Origin: Cupriavidus campinensis
Lineage (GTDB): Bacteria; Pseudomonadota; Gammaproteobacteria; Burkholderiales; Burkholderiaceae
Assembly (NCBI RefSeq): GCF_905397395.1
Contig: NZ_CAJPVH010000014.1
Span: 1 to 64,000, forward strand
Length of the DNA stretch: 64,000 bases
Reading direction: 5' to 3'
In this document: positions 62,731 through 64,000 of the stretch, one piece after another
Position numbering within the stretch: the stretch's first letter is position 1
Layout of the letters: each line of letters begins with the position of its first letter
The notes under the pieces: model-generated
Seen by the model: the letters and a program-made list of their open reading frames with translations, nothing else
The model's database searches: none
What the model was told of the DNA's origin: nothing
Translations under genes and position numbers: made by a program

Positions 62731-62766
62731 CAAACGAAGCAAACGAAGCAAACGAAGCAAACGGAG
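62731..62766 (+). repeat. Four 9-bp repeats leading into the FNT ribosome site
   Basis: CAAACGAAG occurs three times (62731-62739, 62740-62748, 62749-62757) and then as CAAACGGAG (62758-62766), whose GGAG is part of the FNT ribosome-binding site. The start codon is 12 bases later. A length-variable unstructured leader is suggested. Confidence 0.85.
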
Positions 62767-62778
62767 AGGAAATACACA

Positions 62779-63591
62779 ATGGCCTATCTCGCCCCCACCG
62801 AGTTCGTCACCAAGATGGTCGATGCCGGAGAGTCCAAGCTGCTGATGTCCACGCGGGACACGCTGATCCGGTCCTATATGGCCGGCGCCATCCTGGCGCT
62901 GGCGGCGGCCTTCGCGGTGACCGTCACCGTCAACACCGGCAACGCGCTGGTTGGCGCACTGCTGTTCCCGGTCGGCTTCTGCATGCTGTACCTGATGGGC
63001 TTCGACCTGCTGACCGGCGTCTTCACGCTCGCGCCGCTGGCCGTGCTGGACCGCCGCCCGGGCGCCACCTGGGGCGGCGTCATGCGCAACTGGGGCCTGG
63101 TGTTCTGCGGCAACTTCGCCGGCGCCATCACCGTGGCGCTGTTCATGGCCATCATCTTCACCTTCGGGTTCTCCGAGGCCCCCAACGCCGTCGGCCAGAA
63201 GATCGGCCACATCGGCGAAGGCCGTACCGTGGGCTACGCCGCGCACGGCGCCGCCGGCATGCTGACGCTGTTCATCCGCGCCGTGATGTGCAACTGGATG
63301 GTCTCCACGGGCGTGGTGGCCGCCATGATGTCGACCTCGGTGTCCGGCAAGGTCATCGGCATGTGGATGCCCATCCTCGTGTTCTTCTACATGGGCTTCG
63401 AGCACTCCATCGTGAACATGTTCCTGTTCCCGTCGGGCCTGATGCTGGGCGGCAACTTCACGATCATGGACTACCTGATCTGGAATGAAATCCCCACCGT
63501 GCTGGGCAACCTGGTAGGCGGCCTGACCTTCGTGGGCGCCACGCTCTACAGCACGCACTACAAGACGGCCAGCAAGCGCGCGCTGGGCTGA
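62779..63591 (+). CDS. Formate/nitrite transporter family protein (nitrite/nitrate assimilation)
   Basis: A 270-residue inner-membrane protein of the FNT fold with six helices. Features are YLAPTEFVTKMVDAGESKLL, LYLMGFDLLTGVFTLAPLAV, MRNWGLVFCGNFAGAITVAL, AVMCNWMVSTGVVAAMMSTS and FFYMGFEHSIVNMFLFPSGL; the conserved channel His is in GFEHSIVNM. It would carry nitrite (or formate). The ATG at 62779 follows GGAGAGG. It is the first gene of the operon under the sigma-54 promoter and leader, and is followed by a PP2C phosphatase gene 29 bp later. Confidence 0.92.
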   Translation: MAYLAPTEFVTKMVDAGESKLLMSTRDTLIRSYMAGAILALAAAFAVTVTVNTGNALVGALLFPVGFCMLYLMGFDLLTGVFTLAPLAVLDRRPGATWGGVMRNWGLVFCGNFAGAITVALFMAIIFTFGFSEAPNAVGQKIGHIGEGRTVGYAAHGAAGMLTLFIRAVMCNWMVSTGVVAAMMSTSVSGKVIGMWMPILVFFYMGFEHSIVNMFLFPSGLMLGGNFTIMDYLIWNEIPTVLGNLVGGLTFVGATLYSTHYKTASKRALG

Positions 63592-63620
63592 TCGTTATCC
63601 GGCATCGAGGCGACCACGCC

Positions 63621-64000
63621 ATGTCCGGCGGGCTCCAGGTCAGCGTTGGCCAACATTCCGACGCTGGCCGGAAGGCGGTCAACCAGGACTTTCATGGCGT
63701 GGCCCACCCCGTCGGCCACCACCGCGTGACCAAGGGCGTCGCGCTGGCGCTGGCGGACGGCATCAGCAGCAGCGCGGTGAGCCAGATCGCCAGCGCTGCC
63801 GCCGTCCGCACCTTCCTCGAGGACTACTACTGCACGTCCGAAGCCTGGACCGTGCGGCGGGCGGCGCAGTGCGTGCTGGCCGCCGTCAACTCCTGGCTCC
63901 ACGCCCAGAGCCGGCACAGCGAGGCCCGCTTCGACCGCGATCGCGGCTACGTCTGCACCTTCAGCGCGCTGATCTTCAAGGCGCGGGAGGCCCACCTGCT
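63621..64000 (+). CDS. PP2C-type protein phosphatase (possibly fused to a kinase), 5' part
   Basis: Open to the window end, 126 complete codons seen. The N-terminus is VSVGQHSDAGRKAVNQDF (the PP2C GxxR-x-x-NED/NQD motif) and VALALADGISSSAVSQIASA (metal-binding ADG). In related beta-proteobacteria a bifunctional serine/threonine kinase/phosphatase stands after the FNT transporter in the nitrate-assimilation operon; the kinase half would be beyond the window. It begins 29 bp after the FNT stop. Confidence 0.88.
   Translation, partial: MSGGLQVSVGQHSDAGRKAVNQDFHGVAHPVGHHRVTKGVALALADGISSSAVSQIASAAAVRTFLEDYYCTSEAWTVRRAAQCVLAAVNSWLHAQSRHSEARFDRDRGYVCTFSALIFKAREAHL

Overview
This is a GC-rich (roughly two-thirds G+C) bacterial chromosome segment. 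Several things point to a Burkholderiales bacterium of the Cupriavidus/Ralstonia type: the start of an SOS-controlled imuA gene, five intact and one truncated orphan Bug/TctC-type carboxylate-binding proteins, the CoA-linked acid catabolism islands built around them, a heavy-metal RND pump, many LysR regulators, and a nitrate-assimilation locus. The assignment rests on gene content and protein character only. No rRNA, tRNA, CRISPR array, insertion sequence or integrase was seen.

Layout. 1-3.3 kb: 5' part of imuA with a LexA box, a small DNA-binding-like protein, a YadA-head protein lacking export signal and anchor, a DUF1579 protein and a small exported protein. 3.4-9.8 kb: three-gene metal-efflux RND operon (permease, adaptor, outer-membrane factor) on the minus strand, with a small acidic exported protein upstream. 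10-10.9 kb: two small envelope genes. 11-18.3 kb: a sigma-54 activator with a PrpR-type sensor domain, divergent from a CoA-transferase / HMG-CoA-lyase-like / Bug / SDR / Bug operon. The intergenic region holds a sigma-54 promoter and three phased palindromes. 18.3-26.9 kb: J-domain protein, FAD amine oxidase, two divergent PhoX-type proteins, and an OFA-family MFS transporter with a 43-residue companion protein. 26.9-43.4 kb: an acid catabolism supercluster with SDR, LysR, CMD protein, a chimeric SDR-Bug relic, GST, two acyl-CoA dehydrogenases, Bug, MaoC hydratase, CoA transferase, LysR, a single-chain biotin acyl-CoA carboxylase, acyl-CoA ligase, Bug and LysR. 43.5-50.6 kb: GST, flavin-binding protein, MgtC, and a gamma-glutamyltransferase/Bug/GAF operon with a divergent LysR. 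50.6-58.2 kb: a GNAT remnant, RibD-type reductase, a duplicated outer-membrane barrel protein, LysR/aldo-keto reductase, a frameshifted MFS gene, and a RidA/ABM/quinone-oxidoreductase/ArsR unit with two identical-architecture operators. 58.2-61 kb: DUF2239, DUF305 and YVTN beta-propeller proteins. 61-64 kb: nitrate-responsive ANTAR antiterminator, a structured leader, a formate/nitrite transporter and the start of a PP2C phosphatase.

How the genes work together. The Bug proteins would capture exogenous carboxylates. CoA transferases or the AMP-forming ligase would activate them. Acyl-CoA dehydrogenases, the hydratase, the biotin carboxylase and the lyase-like enzyme would process the thioesters. 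None of the Bug genes has TctA/TctB membrane partners here. At the right end, sigma-54 promoters lie before both the ANTAR regulator and the FNT transporter, and an attenuator-like hairpin lies in the FNT leader. Together these form a two-layer (nitrogen limitation plus nitrate) control circuit.

The best leads for new biology are the signal-less YadA-head protein, the phased palindromes of the sigma-54 CoA operon, the in-frame SDR-Bug deletion fusion, the ArsR operon with paired ATATCG-N8-CGATAT operators and a leaderless promoter, and the repeat-bearing FNT leader.
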